Source of the DNA: Phormidesmis priestleyi Ana
Lineage (GTDB): Bacteria > Cyanobacteriota > Cyanobacteriia > Phormidesmidales > Phormidesmidaceae
Length of the DNA: 64,000 nucleotides
Reading direction: 5' to 3'
NCBI GenBank assembly: GCA_001314865.1
Contig: LJZR01000004.1
Coordinates: 124,001 to 188,000, forward strand
Part shown: positions 25,134 through 33,418 of the stretch, piece by piece
Position numbering within the stretch: the stretch's first letter is position 1
Layout of the letters: the number at the start of each line of letters is the position of its first letter
Notes under the pieces: generated by a model
Seen by the model: the letters and a program-made list of their open reading frames with translations, nothing else
The model's database searches: none
Told to the model about the DNA's origin: nothing
Program-made: the position numbers and the translations under genes

Positions 25134-26639
25134 ATGTCTGAGTTGAAGGAGTTAAAAAGTCACCATCAGTCACTTAACCCAGAACCCTCTATCAGCGTTT
25201 TAGTCATTGACGATCAGCCCATTATTGTCGAGTCTATTCGACGTTTGCTAGCGTCAGAAACCGACATTGAAGTACATACCTGCAACGACCCAATGCTGGC
25301 GCTTTCTATCGCTTCTGAACTCCGGCCCAGCGTGATTTTACAAGCCTTAGCCATGCGCGACGCGGATGGCCTGATGCTCGTCAAGTTTTTGCGAGCTCAT
25401 CCGCTGATTAAAGACGTACCCATTATTGTTCTTTCTTCAACAGACGAATCCCAAACTCAAGCCGCCGCCTTTCAGTCCGGTGCCAACGACTATCTGATAA
25501 AACTCCCCGACCCGATTGAGCTCATTGCCCGACTGCGCTATCACGCCAAAGCCTACTCCAATCTGTTGAAGCGAAATGAAGCCGAGCAAGCTCTTTTACA
25601 AAACAAAGTTTTAAAAGCGCGCGTAGAAGAACGAACAAAAGAGCTAAAGCAAGCACTAATTGACTTAAAGCAGGCCCAAACCAAACTTACTCAAAACGAA
25701 AAAATGAGCAGTATGGGGCAGCTTGTCGCCGGCATTGCACAGGAAGTCAACAAACCGATTAGCTTCATCTACGGCAATCTCAACGACATGAACAGCTATA
25801 TCAAAGACTTGTTAGATCTCATTAAAACCTATCAGGAACAATATCCTCAGCCCAACTCAATCATTCACAACAAGTTAGAGAAACTAGATTTAGAATTTAC
25901 CTCAAAAGATCTTTTAGAAAGCTTTATCTCCTTGCAAAGCGGTGTCCAGCGTATTCGCGATTTGGTGCTTAGTCTCAAAAACTTCTCTCGCTTTAACGAA
26001 TCCGAGCTAAAAACAGTCGATATTCGTGAAGGATTAGAGAGCACACTGGCCTTACTAGGCGATCAGTTAGCAGGAGTTACCATTGAAAAAGACTACAGCA
26101 ACCTACCCAAAATAAGCTGTTATGCGAGCCAGCTCAATCAGGTATTCATGCATATTATTAGCAACGCCCTACAGGCGATTAAAGCCTCCGACGCATTAAA
26201 AAGCGAGCAGACAAAATCACCAATGCTGCACCTTTCCACCTCGGCAATTGATGAACATAAGATTGCGATTTGGATTGCCGACAATGGTCCCGGCATTTCA
26301 CCAGAAATTCAAGACCGCATTTATGAGCCATTTTTTACCACCCAAGCGGCAAGCGCCGGAACCGGCCTAGGACTCTCTATCAGCCATCAAATCGTGACAG
26401 TACAGCATGGCGGTCGGCTAAAGTGCTACTCAGTACCTGGGCAAGGCGCTAAGTTTTTAATTGAGCTGCCTGTAACCGCTCATCAAGCAATAGACGATCA
26501 GCCAAGCAATCAAAAGATAAACACTCATCACTTAGCTGCATCAGAGCATCCATCAGAGCATCCATCAGACCGTTCATCAGAGCGTTTATCAGACCGTCCA
26601 TCAGACCGCCCATCAGCGCCCCGCCTAGCAACTGTTTAG
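25134..26639 (+). CDS. Receiver-histidine kinase hybrid lacking both phospho-sites
   Basis: A 501-residue protein with receiver domain (about residues 20-140), coiled-coil linker (145-190), DHp-type dimer domain (190-290) and HATPase domain (310-465). In the receiver, the acidic pair IDD, the SST switch and Lys of YLIKLP are present. The phospho-acceptor position reads ILQALAMRDADGL, with Ala (codon GCC 25344-25346) where Asp is expected. The H-box reads MGQLVAGIAQEVNKP, with Gln (CAG 25740-25742) where His is expected. N box QVFMHIISNALQAI, G1 ADNGPGI, F EPFFTT and G2 GTGLGLSI are intact. ATG 25134 is chosen over GTG 25104. The last ~25 residues are a 12-nt repeat tail (SEHPSEHPSDRSSERLSDRP). 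It may act as a non-catalytic scaffold. Confidence 0.9.
   Translation: MSELKELKSHHQSLNPEPSISVLVIDDQPIIVESIRRLLASETDIEVHTCNDPMLALSIASELRPSVILQALAMRDADGLMLVKFLRAHPLIKDVPIIVLSSTDESQTQAAAFQSGANDYLIKLPDPIELIARLRYHAKAYSNLLKRNEAEQALLQNKVLKARVEERTKELKQALIDLKQAQTKLTQNEKMSSMGQLVAGIAQEVNKPISFIYGNLNDMNSYIKDLLDLIKTYQEQYPQPNSIIHNKLEKLDLEFTSKDLLESFISLQSGVQRIRDLVLSLKNFSRFNESELKTVDIREGLESTLALLGDQLAGVTIEKDYSNLPKISCYASQLNQVFMHIISNALQAIKASDALKSEQTKSPMLHLSTSAIDEHKIAIWIADNGPGISPEIQDRIYEPFFTTQAASAGTGLGLSISHQIVTVQHGGRLKCYSVPGQGAKFLIELPVTAHQAIDDQPSNQKINTHHLAASEHPSEHPSDRSSERLSDRPSDRPSAPRLATV
26540..26617. repeat. 12-nt in-frame repeat, kinase hybrid C-terminus
   Basis: CATCAGAGCATC/CATCAGACCGTC-type units occur about six times and encode (S)EHPS and DRPS variants up to the stop. 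Confidence 0.93.
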
Positions 26640-26681
26640 ATGATTTTTGAGTCATGGCCAATACTCAATTGATAAAAACCC

Positions 26682-27431
26682 TTAGGAGCTAGGTTCTAGC
26701 AGTTGCCCAAGAACATTTAACTGGCCATCGTCATTGAGCTGAACAACAACAGCGCTGCCAGAAGGCGGAAAGATGCCGCTCAATCCGGTAATGTTGACCT
26801 GATGAGTCACCATCACAATTACCCCTGGGACATCATCGCGAGTGGCAATATAGTCTTCGACTTGAGCAGTTTGAGCATCGCCATTGGGACGATTTTGAAA
26901 GAACGAATTCAGCGCTGGAAAAGGTTCTACAGGAGCCAAATCCATGAGTTCAGCCGTTTCTAAGCATCGGCACCACTGGCTAGAGAGCACCTGCGTCACC
27001 GGAATATTGCGACTGCGAAAAGCTTCGCCCATGTCTATCGCCTGCTGTCGCCCTGCCTCTGACAGATTTCGCTGAGTAGAGCAATCATTCAGCTGAAAAA
27101 TAGCTGGGTCACCCGTGCCAGGAGCGATCGCATGACGCAACAGAACCACATAAGTCTCCGATTTAGCTTGCGCTAGCATTGCCCACAGCGCCTCCTCTGC
27201 GTCTGTGGCGCTCTCAGCTGTGGAGTCAGCGTTTGGCACCGAGGCAGAATCAGTCGTAGGGGCTGCGGGTGATAGCTCAGTCATCAAATTCTCATCCACT
27301 GGCAAAGCCTCTTGCGTAGAGACTGGTGCCGGGTCTGGCGCCGAGACGCAGCCGACCATCAGCCCGCTCAGGCAAACGCAACAGAGCCGTTTAAAGCCGA
27401 TAAAACGATGTAGAGCAAAACAAGTCAGCAT
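26682..27431 (-). CDS. Histidine phosphatase family lipoprotein
   Basis: A 249-residue exported phosphatase-like protein. A hydrophobic start ends in lipobox LMVGC near residue 28. A Ser/Thr/Ala-rich spacer follows, then the histidine phosphatase core: LLRHAIAPG near 100 (the catalytic His is in RH), LSEAGRQQAIDMGEAFRSR near 128, SSQWCRCLETAELM near 153 and the second His in VMVTHQVNITGL near 210. The substrate is unknown. I place the start at ATG 27431; a longer frame to 27470 would put the hydrophobic segment too far in. It follows tlyA by 42 bases on the same strand. Confidence 0.83.
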   Translation of the reverse strand: MLTCFALHRFIGFKRLCCVCLSGLMVGCVSAPDPAPVSTQEALPVDENLMTELSPAAPTTDSASVPNADSTAESATDAEEALWAMLAQAKSETYVVLLRHAIAPGTGDPAIFQLNDCSTQRNLSEAGRQQAIDMGEAFRSRNIPVTQVLSSQWCRCLETAELMDLAPVEPFPALNSFFQNRPNGDAQTAQVEDYIATRDDVPGVIVMVTHQVNITGLSGIFPPSGSAVVVQLNDDGQLNVLGQLLEPSS

Positions 27432-27473
27432 AAAAAGTGCATCGTACAGAGGGCAAAAGTCAGAGCGCAAAAG

Positions 27474-28316
27474 TCACTTTGAGAGGGCTTGCCGAGCAGC
27501 CTGAGTAACTTCGCATAGCTCGCTGAGTTCGGGATATGCTTGAGTTTTTTGATCTGAGCATAGCCATAGCAAGTATTCAATATTGCCAGCAGGGCCGACC
27601 GTTTCAGACCAAGTGAGCCCTCGATAGTGCCAGCCTAGCTGAGCCGCAGCTTGAGTAACCTGCAAAATGGCGATCGCCTGATCTTTTGGATCACGCACAA
27701 CGCCTTTTTTACCAATTTTGTCACGCCCCACTTCAAACTGCGGCTTCACCAACAGCACCACTTCGCGGGGATGCGCCAGCAGCGACCAAAAAGCAGGCAA
27801 CACCTTAACCAATGAGATAAAAGAAACATCCATAACGCCCAGCGTCGGCATCTTCCTCGCCTCATTAGTAGCAGATTCTGCCGCGACCGCATATAGATCT
27901 TCGGGTGTTAAGTGGCGAATATTGGTACGCTCCCTCAGCACGACCCGAGGGTCCTGACGAATCTTCCAAGCGACCTGTCCATAGCCCACATCAACGCCAT
28001 ATACCTGCTTGGCCTCAGCCTGCAATAAACAGTCAGTAAAGCCTCCCGTCGAAATGCCGCCATCTAGGCAAATCTTGCCTTTGGGCTGCACGTTAAATAT
28101 TTTTAGCGCTCTAGCCAGCTTTTCACCCCCGCGAGAGACATAGGGCGGCTTTTGTTTCAGCACAATAACCGCATCGGTCGCAATCAGCGTGCCCGGCTTA
28201 TCAATCACCTGCTGATCAATTTTCACCTCCCCCGCTCGAATCAGACGCTGGGCCAACTGCCGGGAAGGACATAGACCCTGCTCTACTAAAAGGGTATCGA
28301 GTCTTTGTTTGGCCAA
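27474..28316 (-). CDS. tlyA: TlyA-type rRNA 2'-O-methyltransferase
   Basis: TlyA proteins methylate cytidine 2'-OH groups in ribosomal RNA; older annotations call them haemolysin A. The 280-residue protein has an N-terminal S4 RNA-binding domain (RLDTLLVEQGLCPSRQLAQR, residues ~4-65). A FtsJ-like methyltransferase domain follows, with SAM motif CLDGGISTGGFTDCLL near 85, YGVDVGYGQVAW near 105, MDVSFISL near 160 and VLLVKPQFEVG near 185. The start appears to be TTG (28314-28316); no upstream ATG fits. It probably shares a transcript with the phosphatase gene. Confidence 0.9.
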   Translation of the reverse strand: MAKQRLDTLLVEQGLCPSRQLAQRLIRAGEVKIDQQVIDKPGTLIATDAVIVLKQKPPYVSRGGEKLARALKIFNVQPKGKICLDGGISTGGFTDCLLQAEAKQVYGVDVGYGQVAWKIRQDPRVVLRERTNIRHLTPEDLYAVAAESATNEARKMPTLGVMDVSFISLVKVLPAFWSLLAHPREVVLLVKPQFEVGRDKIGKKGVVRDPKDQAIAILQVTQAAAQLGWHYRGLTWSETVGPAGNIEYLLWLCSDQKTQAYPELSELCEVTQAARQALSK

Positions 28317-28438
28317 GGTTTAAACGCTCGCTAAATTTAATCCAATCTTACTCAGGTTTTAGCACTTTCCCAATCTTAAGGGTCTATACGTCCAAGCAGA
28401 CAAATTAGAAAAAGGATGCCGATTTGTTATTTGCTGTA

Positions 28439-28505
28439 GAAGGGCTAGCGATAGAAAGGCTAGTGATAGAAAGGCTAGTGATAGAAGGACTAGCGATAGA
28501 AGGGC
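28439..28505. repeat. 15-nt tandem repeat before the desaturase-like gene
   Basis: AGGCTAGTGATAGAA-type units occur about four times. They could be read in frame as an N-terminal extension (IERLVIERLVIEGL), but I place the start downstream. Confidence 0.9.
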
Positions 28506-28525
28506 TGACAAAGATATTGAAAATA

Positions 28526-29008
28526 ATGTCGTCCCTGGGTCTTTTACTCCTAGTCGGAGACTTTATTTCCACCTTTGTTTACCATGTACCCGAACATGCC
28601 TTTGGTCGCCTACACTGCCGGGTACATCATGAAAAGAAACAAACTTTCCAGCACTATGCCGTACTTTCTAAGCATCCATTAGTCCTGTTAGACGGCTTTT
28701 TGGGCGCTTTGCCCTATTTTATTTTAACCGCTGTTGTTTGGCCTATTTCTCCGGTTGGGACGGCAATAGGTCTGTTGTTTGGCGAGTTTCATGTGATATG
28801 GCGGCACACGACCAAAATGGGCTGGACAACGCCTAGATGGGCCAAAGATTTTTGTCGTTTCTGGGGTATTGTCACCCCTGAGGCTCATTGGGTACATCAT
28901 GAAAATGGCGCGATCGCCTTCGGTGACATCTTCACTTTTTTTGACAAGCCTGCCCAGCAATGGCTCAGCATCCTAATCAAATTCAAAAAACAGCTTAGAA
29001 GAGTATAG
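28526..29008 (+). CDS. Sterol desaturase/fatty acid hydroxylase-like membrane protein
   Basis: A 160-residue membrane protein with clustered histidines typical of the di-iron fatty acid hydroxylase superfamily: YHVPEH and HCRVHHEKK near residues 19-35, FHVIWRH near 90 and EAHWVHHEN near 118. Two or three hydrophobic segments flank them. It is shorter than most members, but the His clusters are complete enough for a di-iron site. Substrate unknown. ATG 28526 is preferred over a TTG at 28424, which would add the 15-nt repeat. Confidence 0.7.
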   Translation: MSSLGLLLLVGDFISTFVYHVPEHAFGRLHCRVHHEKKQTFQHYAVLSKHPLVLLDGFLGALPYFILTAVVWPISPVGTAIGLLFGEFHVIWRHTTKMGWTTPRWAKDFCRFWGIVTPEAHWVHHENGAIAFGDIFTFFDKPAQQWLSILIKFKKQLRRV

Positions 29009-29037
29009 ACAACAAATATACCGAAAAGCTTGGGCAA

Positions 29038-29109
29038 ATCCTCAATATTGCAGATCCTCGATATTGCAGATCATCGGCATTGCAGATTATTGGGATTGCA
29101 GATTATCGG
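29038..29109. repeat. 15-nt tandem repeat between convergent genes
   Basis: Units like CAGATCCTCGATATTG recur about five times with decay, filling the gap up to the stop of the glycosyltransferase gene. Confidence 0.88.
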
Positions 29110-30705
29110 TCAATTCGCTTTCAGAGAGCGATTAGAAGGCTGCCACCAGTCATAAGCATCTAACCGATAAAAGTGAACAGGCACCCCATAATCGTAGTTT
29201 TGATAAACATCAAAGGTCTGCAACAGCTCTTTTTTGTAATAGGTGTCAATGGTTTCAATAATAGAAGGCTCCACTTCTCCAACAGATATGTAATAGCCCG
29301 GATTAAACGTTTCGATGCGATAGTCAAGCTCGCGGTAGCCCATTCGGTCGTTGATGGTTTTAATGTTACTGACGAGGGCTAGCGTATCGGCAAAGTGACC
29401 CATCACAATAGGCGGATGGTCAGGATTGGCCTCAATGGTGGCAGACACTTGGTCTGCCATATTAACAAGGGTAAACTGAGGGGTGCTGAGGTAGTAAACA
29501 ATTCGGCCCAAGCTGATCACAATAGAGAGTGAAAAGAGCGTTATCAGCAGATTCTTTTTCCAAGAAGGGTGGTTCAAAAAGTACTCAATCGCCAGGGGAA
29601 TGGCCAGCGCAGCAGGCACAATCCAAATTAAAAAGTATCGAGGCGCAGCGTAGTTACTGGTTGAAAAAGCAGCCAGCGCTGAAACACTCCAAATCGCGGC
29701 GATTTGAAACGACTGATTGGATCGATAGGCTGGGGATCTCACCAGCGTTAACAGCGAAATCAGCAAGCAACTCAGCATCAGCGGAAACAGCTCGAAGCTG
29801 TATTTGAGCACACGCAAGGGGCCTTTGATAATAGAAAAAAGACCCCGGTGCATTTTCCCGGTGACGTTGTAGCCCGAAAAATGGCCGTAGCTGAGCGCGT
29901 ATTCGCCGTGGCTATAAATGTATGTGTAAAGACCGGCTACGAGCGAAAAGGTGAGTAGCCAAATGAGCAAGGTTTGAACCTTTTGCTGCCGTTTACCCGG
30001 TTGAAGGCAAAGCATGGCCAACATTAGAGGCAGCGCAAAAAGAGCCGATGTTTTGGTGAGAACGGCCAACGCGAAAAAAATAGCTGAGCCAATAATTTTG
30101 GCCCGTTTAACCGCTGAGTGGGCGAAATCGGCAGACGGCTGAGAAGAGCTAGCGATCGCCAGCCATAAACTCATTAAAATCAGCCCCATCATGGGTAGCT
30201 CTAACAGCGCCAGCCGACTATAGACAAAAACGGGATAGCTACTAAGAACAATAAAAGGCGCAAGCCAGGTGAGTCCTGATTTGGGTGTGTTTGGCCGGGG
30301 ATCGGCATTGGCAATGACATAGACCAAAGCGCTTGTTGCAATAACGCTCAAAACGGTGATAGATCTTGCCGCGACTAGGCTAACACCAAATATTTTGAAC
30401 CACGCAGCCTGTATTAGCGGCAAAACAGGCAGATTGAAAATTGTATTGTAGCCATCGTCAATGTACCACTGCCCTTCTCTGACCAGCGCGATCGCATTCC
30501 TAGACCACCAGCCTTCGTCTGAGTAGGTCATACCATAGCTGCTAATACCCACCGGAAAGTCAGCTGATAGGTGTACTAGCCGCAGGCCCGCAAACAAACC
30601 CAAAGTTGTGATCACCAGCAATAGCGGCGGATTGACCCACGCCATTGGGCTTATCAGCTTAGTTGTCAGGCGGTTACGGCTAGCCGTAATTTTAGATAAC
30701 AACAC
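29110..30705 (-). CDS. GT39/PMT-type membrane glycosyltransferase
   Basis: A 531-residue integral membrane protein with about ten to twelve helices. It resembles the GT39/ArnT-like family that transfers sugars from polyprenyl-phosphate donors on the outer membrane face. The first luminal loop holds TYSDEGWWSRNAIALVREGQ, where the Asp-Glu pair is the expected catalytic acidic motif. The C-terminal ~100 residues form a soluble domain ending in HFYRLDAYDWW. The start is GTG 30703-30705. No polysaccharide gene cluster surrounds it, so the acceptor is unknown. Confidence 0.8.
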   Translation of the reverse strand: MLLSKITASRNRLTTKLISPMAWVNPPLLLVITTLGLFAGLRLVHLSADFPVGISSYGMTYSDEGWWSRNAIALVREGQWYIDDGYNTIFNLPVLPLIQAAWFKIFGVSLVAARSITVLSVIATSALVYVIANADPRPNTPKSGLTWLAPFIVLSSYPVFVYSRLALLELPMMGLILMSLWLAIASSSQPSADFAHSAVKRAKIIGSAIFFALAVLTKTSALFALPLMLAMLCLQPGKRQQKVQTLLIWLLTFSLVAGLYTYIYSHGEYALSYGHFSGYNVTGKMHRGLFSIIKGPLRVLKYSFELFPLMLSCLLISLLTLVRSPAYRSNQSFQIAAIWSVSALAAFSTSNYAAPRYFLIWIVPAALAIPLAIEYFLNHPSWKKNLLITLFSLSIVISLGRIVYYLSTPQFTLVNMADQVSATIEANPDHPPIVMGHFADTLALVSNIKTINDRMGYRELDYRIETFNPGYYISVGEVEPSIIETIDTYYKKELLQTFDVYQNYDYGVPVHFYRLDAYDWWQPSNRSLKAN

Positions 30706-30727
30706 AGAAAAAAACTCGCTTACTTTT

Positions 30728-30792
30728 TAGAGTGGACAGTACAAAAGTGGGCAGTACAAAAGTGAACAGTACAAAAGTGGACAGTACAAAGG
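30728..30792. repeat. 15-nt tandem repeat, 4 copies
   Basis: AGTGGACAGTACAAA occurs four times with one or two changes. Confidence 0.93.
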
Positions 30793-31025
30793 TAGATATT
30801 AAAAAGACATAACCAACTCGCACGAGCCACCTAAGCAGCGACCAGTCATGCTACCTACGGCTATATCTACATTTGTATCTACAAGGATTGATCTAAGTCT
30901 CCGTAAGTTTGTTCATAACGCCGAGTAATTAAGCCTTTACTACTTATACAAAACGAGTACAGTTTTCAGCATGAGTTTTGGCGTAAGCTTTATCTGCGTT
31001 CTGTAAGGTTTGGGTAGAGCAGGCT

Positions 31026-31100
31026 ACTGCCAGATCCACTGCCATATCCTCCACTGCCAGATCTACTGGCAAATCTACTGCCAGATCCTCCACTGCCGAC
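31026..31100. repeat. 15-nt degenerate repeat
   Basis: Variants of ACTGCCAGATCCACT recur about five times upstream of the membrane protein gene at 31241. Confidence 0.85.
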
Positions 31101-31240
31101 TATGCCATTTAGCCCTTTTTACACTGGCCTCTTATCAGCCTCTTATCAGATGCCTTTGGCCAGACATATCTTGCTTGCTATAGAAGCATTCACTCGACTA
31201 TGATCTATGCCCGATAGCGTAGAAATCTTACGGGCAAGCC

Positions 31241-32131
31241 GTGTTGTTAAGCAGTCAATTTTTGACTTGGAATGAGCTGATAAGTCAGGATTCATTTACG
31301 CACCTTTGGGCATTAGTCAGGGGCGCGCTAGCCCTCAACGCAAGTACCTTTGAACGGGTTCATACCGAGCCCCATAGTCTGCTGGCCGCGCTGACAATTG
31401 TGTTTTTGGCAGGGCTCTCCCAATCACTCAGCCAAATTGTAGTGCTGTTTATCAATCAGGTGAGACCGCTGCGGTTTGTTCTGAGCTTGCTCATTTCGGC
31501 GCTTTTTTTTGTGGTGGGCTATGGTTTTTGGGCACTGAGCATTTGGAGCATTCTCAATTTAACGGTCGATGGGCAGCTGCAATTTGTGTCGGTACTGCGC
31601 ACATTGGGATTTAGCTATGCGCCGCTCATGCTGGGCGTTTTGGTGGTATTTCCCTATTTCGGTAGCGCCATATTTGTACTGCTTTCTATTTGGACATTAC
31701 TAGGAGTGGTGATTGGGATTGACGCAATTACAACCGTTAGTCGTTGGGAAGCGTTTGAAAGTGCAGCCATAGGCTGGACTGTGGTGCAGCTGTTGCAAAA
31801 AACGGTGGGCCAGCCTATTGCCACATTAGGCCAGTGGATTACCAACTGGGTAGCCGGAGAAGACCTGATCACAAATCGGGCTCGTCTGGCTGAAGAGCTG
31901 TATGCGGGGCTACGATTTTCTCGCGGGGAACCGGCTCCCGGTCAGCAGAGCCCTCAGCCGGTTTCAACCGATAGAGCTGAAGAGCTACAGCGCATTGCTT
32001 TGGTCGGCAAAGCAGCTCGCAGCCAGATAGGTGGCCAGATAAGCGGCCAGATAAGCGGCCAGATAAGTGGCCAGATAAGTGGCCAGATAAGCAGCCAGAG
32101 AAAACGTGAGCCAACAGAACGCGAGCGTTGA
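31241..32131 (+). CDS. Multi-pass membrane protein with GQIS repeat tail
   Basis: A 296-residue protein with about five hydrophobic helices between residues ~45 and 180 (LLAALTIVFLAGLSQSLSQI, VLSLLISALFFVVGYGFWAL, APLMLGVLVVFPYFGSAIFV). It has the general look of a Yip1-like membrane protein, but I do not assign the family firmly. The C-terminal ~90 residues are soluble and end in five GQIS units from a 12-nt repeat. The start is GTG. Its stop is one base from the stop of the convergent ackA, so the transcripts must overlap or share a terminator. Confidence 0.65.
   Translation: MLLSSQFLTWNELISQDSFTHLWALVRGALALNASTFERVHTEPHSLLAALTIVFLAGLSQSLSQIVVLFINQVRPLRFVLSLLISALFFVVGYGFWALSIWSILNLTVDGQLQFVSVLRTLGFSYAPLMLGVLVVFPYFGSAIFVLLSIWTLLGVVIGIDAITTVSRWEAFESAAIGWTVVQLLQKTVGQPIATLGQWITNWVAGEDLITNRARLAEELYAGLRFSRGEPAPGQQSPQPVSTDRAEELQRIALVGKAARSQIGGQISGQISGQISGQISGQISSQRKREPTERER
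32025..32098. repeat. 12-nt in-frame repeat (GQIS)
   Basis: GGCCAGATAAGC occurs about six times, differing mainly at the third codon position (AGC/AGT). Confidence 0.95.
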
Positions 32132-32132
32132 T

Positions 32133-33389
32133 TTATCCAATCAGTTGCCAGCAGGCTTGGGCGATCGCCCAATCTTCTTGCGTCTTAATCACCAGCACCC
32201 GCACAGCAGAGTCTACAGTCGCAATATCTGTATCCACGGGTGCGTTTTCATTTGCAGCAGCGTCTAACGCAACACCCAAAAACGCCATACCCTCACAGGC
32301 CGCTGCTCTAATTTGCGGTGCATGTTCACCAATCCCGGCCGTAAATACAATCGCATCGACCCCGCCTAAGCTCATCAGCATGGCCCCCACACAAGACTTG
32401 AGCCGATGAATATACAGGTCTAGGGCGAGTTTTGCTCTGGGATTTCCCTGCGCGATCGCCTCCCCAATCTCTCTCAAATCATGAGAAATCCCCGAAATAC
32501 CTTGTAATCCCGACCCTTTGTTCAACAGTCGATCAATCTCATCTGCTGACTGGCCTTGACGCATTAAATGAATCAAAATGCCGGGATCAACAGATCCTGA
32601 TCGCGTCCCCATCATCAACCCCTCTAACGGGGTAAAGCCCATAGTAGTATCCACACTTCGGCCATTTTTAACCGCTGCCAGCGAGCCGCCGTTGCCCAAA
32701 TGACAAATAATCAGCCGTAGCTCATCAACTGGCCGCTGCAAAATCTGCGCCGCTCGCTGCATACAGTACTGATGACTAATGCCATGAAATCCATAGCGGC
32801 GGATGCCCTGGGCGAGCCAGTCGTAAGGGCCGGGGTAAGTGGCAGCGACTTCAGGCATTTGGCTGTGAAAAGCAGTATCAAATACCGCCACTTGAGGCAA
32901 GTCGCCCAATAGCTTCTCCATCAGCGCTATGCCTTCTAAATTCGCCGGATTATGACTTGGCGCAAGCACACTGAGCCGTGCGATCGCAGCTTTTACCGCA
33001 GGTGTAATCAGCACGCTCTCAGAATAGTCTTGCCCGCCATGTACCACCCGATGACCCACCACATCAATTTCTTCTAGGCTCGCAATGACCTGAGTTGGCC
33101 CGTGAGTTAGAAGACTGAGCAAATAGGAGAGCGTCTCGGCGCGATCATCGGCGCGATCATCGGCGCGATCGCAGGCAGCAACCGTTTCCTTAAGCTGTTT
33201 CCCAGTACTCGTGTGAACCGTCAGCCGGGCAGACTTTTCTTGAGGTAACCAGTCAATTTGCGCTTCCCAAATTGGCTCAGGTGGCTCACACGGCAGGCCT
33301 GATCCGCGAGCATCATCAAGCGCGTTATCAATGGCATACAAACAGCTTTTTTGGCTACTCGAACCGGCATTGAGAACAAGAATATTCAT
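32133..33389 (-). CDS. ackA: Acetate kinase
   Basis: Converts acetyl phosphate plus ADP to acetate and ATP in the cytoplasm. The 418-residue protein starts MNILVLNAGSSSQKSCLYA (the ATPase phosphate-1 motif). It continues with GHRVVHGGQDY, DTAFHSQMPEVAATY, YGFHGISHQYC, CHLGNGGSLAAVKNGRSVDT and MMGTRSGSVDPG, all standard. A 12-nt repeat adds DRADDRADDRAE near residue 82, lengthening a surface region. ATG 33389 is chosen. It lies 29 bases after phosphoketolase on the same strand; the pair forms the phosphoketolase-acetate route. Confidence 0.94.
   Translation of the reverse strand: MNILVLNAGSSSQKSCLYAIDNALDDARGSGLPCEPPEPIWEAQIDWLPQEKSARLTVHTSTGKQLKETVAACDRADDRADDRAETLSYLLSLLTHGPTQVIASLEEIDVVGHRVVHGGQDYSESVLITPAVKAAIARLSVLAPSHNPANLEGIALMEKLLGDLPQVAVFDTAFHSQMPEVAATYPGPYDWLAQGIRRYGFHGISHQYCMQRAAQILQRPVDELRLIICHLGNGGSLAAVKNGRSVDTTMGFTPLEGLMMGTRSGSVDPGILIHLMRQGQSADEIDRLLNKGSGLQGISGISHDLREIGEAIAQGNPRAKLALDLYIHRLKSCVGAMLMSLGGVDAIVFTAGIGEHAPQIRAAACEGMAFLGVALDAAANENAPVDTDIATVDSAVRVLVIKTQEDWAIAQACWQLIG
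33138..33175. repeat. 12-nt in-frame repeat in ackA
   Basis: GCGCGATCATCG occurs about three times; the last copy merges into a HIP1 octamer (GCGATCGC). Confidence 0.85.
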
Positions 33390-33418
33390 AGCGCTAAGTT
33401 CCAAAACGGAAGATCATT

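Larger units (their letters stand above)
30706..31240. other. 535-base intergenic region with two repeat patches
   Basis: It lies between two divergent genes, the minus-strand glycosyltransferase and the plus-strand membrane protein. Apart from the repeats at 30728-30792 and 31026-31100, I see no gene, tRNA or strong terminator. A duplicated CTCTTATCAG lies near 31130-31148. Confidence 0.6.

Noticed and set aside
25134-26639. Kinase hybrid as a pseudogene
   Set aside because: The frame is full length, the ATPase boxes are intact and there is no frameshift or internal stop; only the two phospho-acceptors are changed.
30706-31240. tRNA or other structured RNA in the 535-base gap
   Set aside because: No TpsiC-loop GTTCGAATC-like sequence or cloverleaf arms were found; the content is local repeats.
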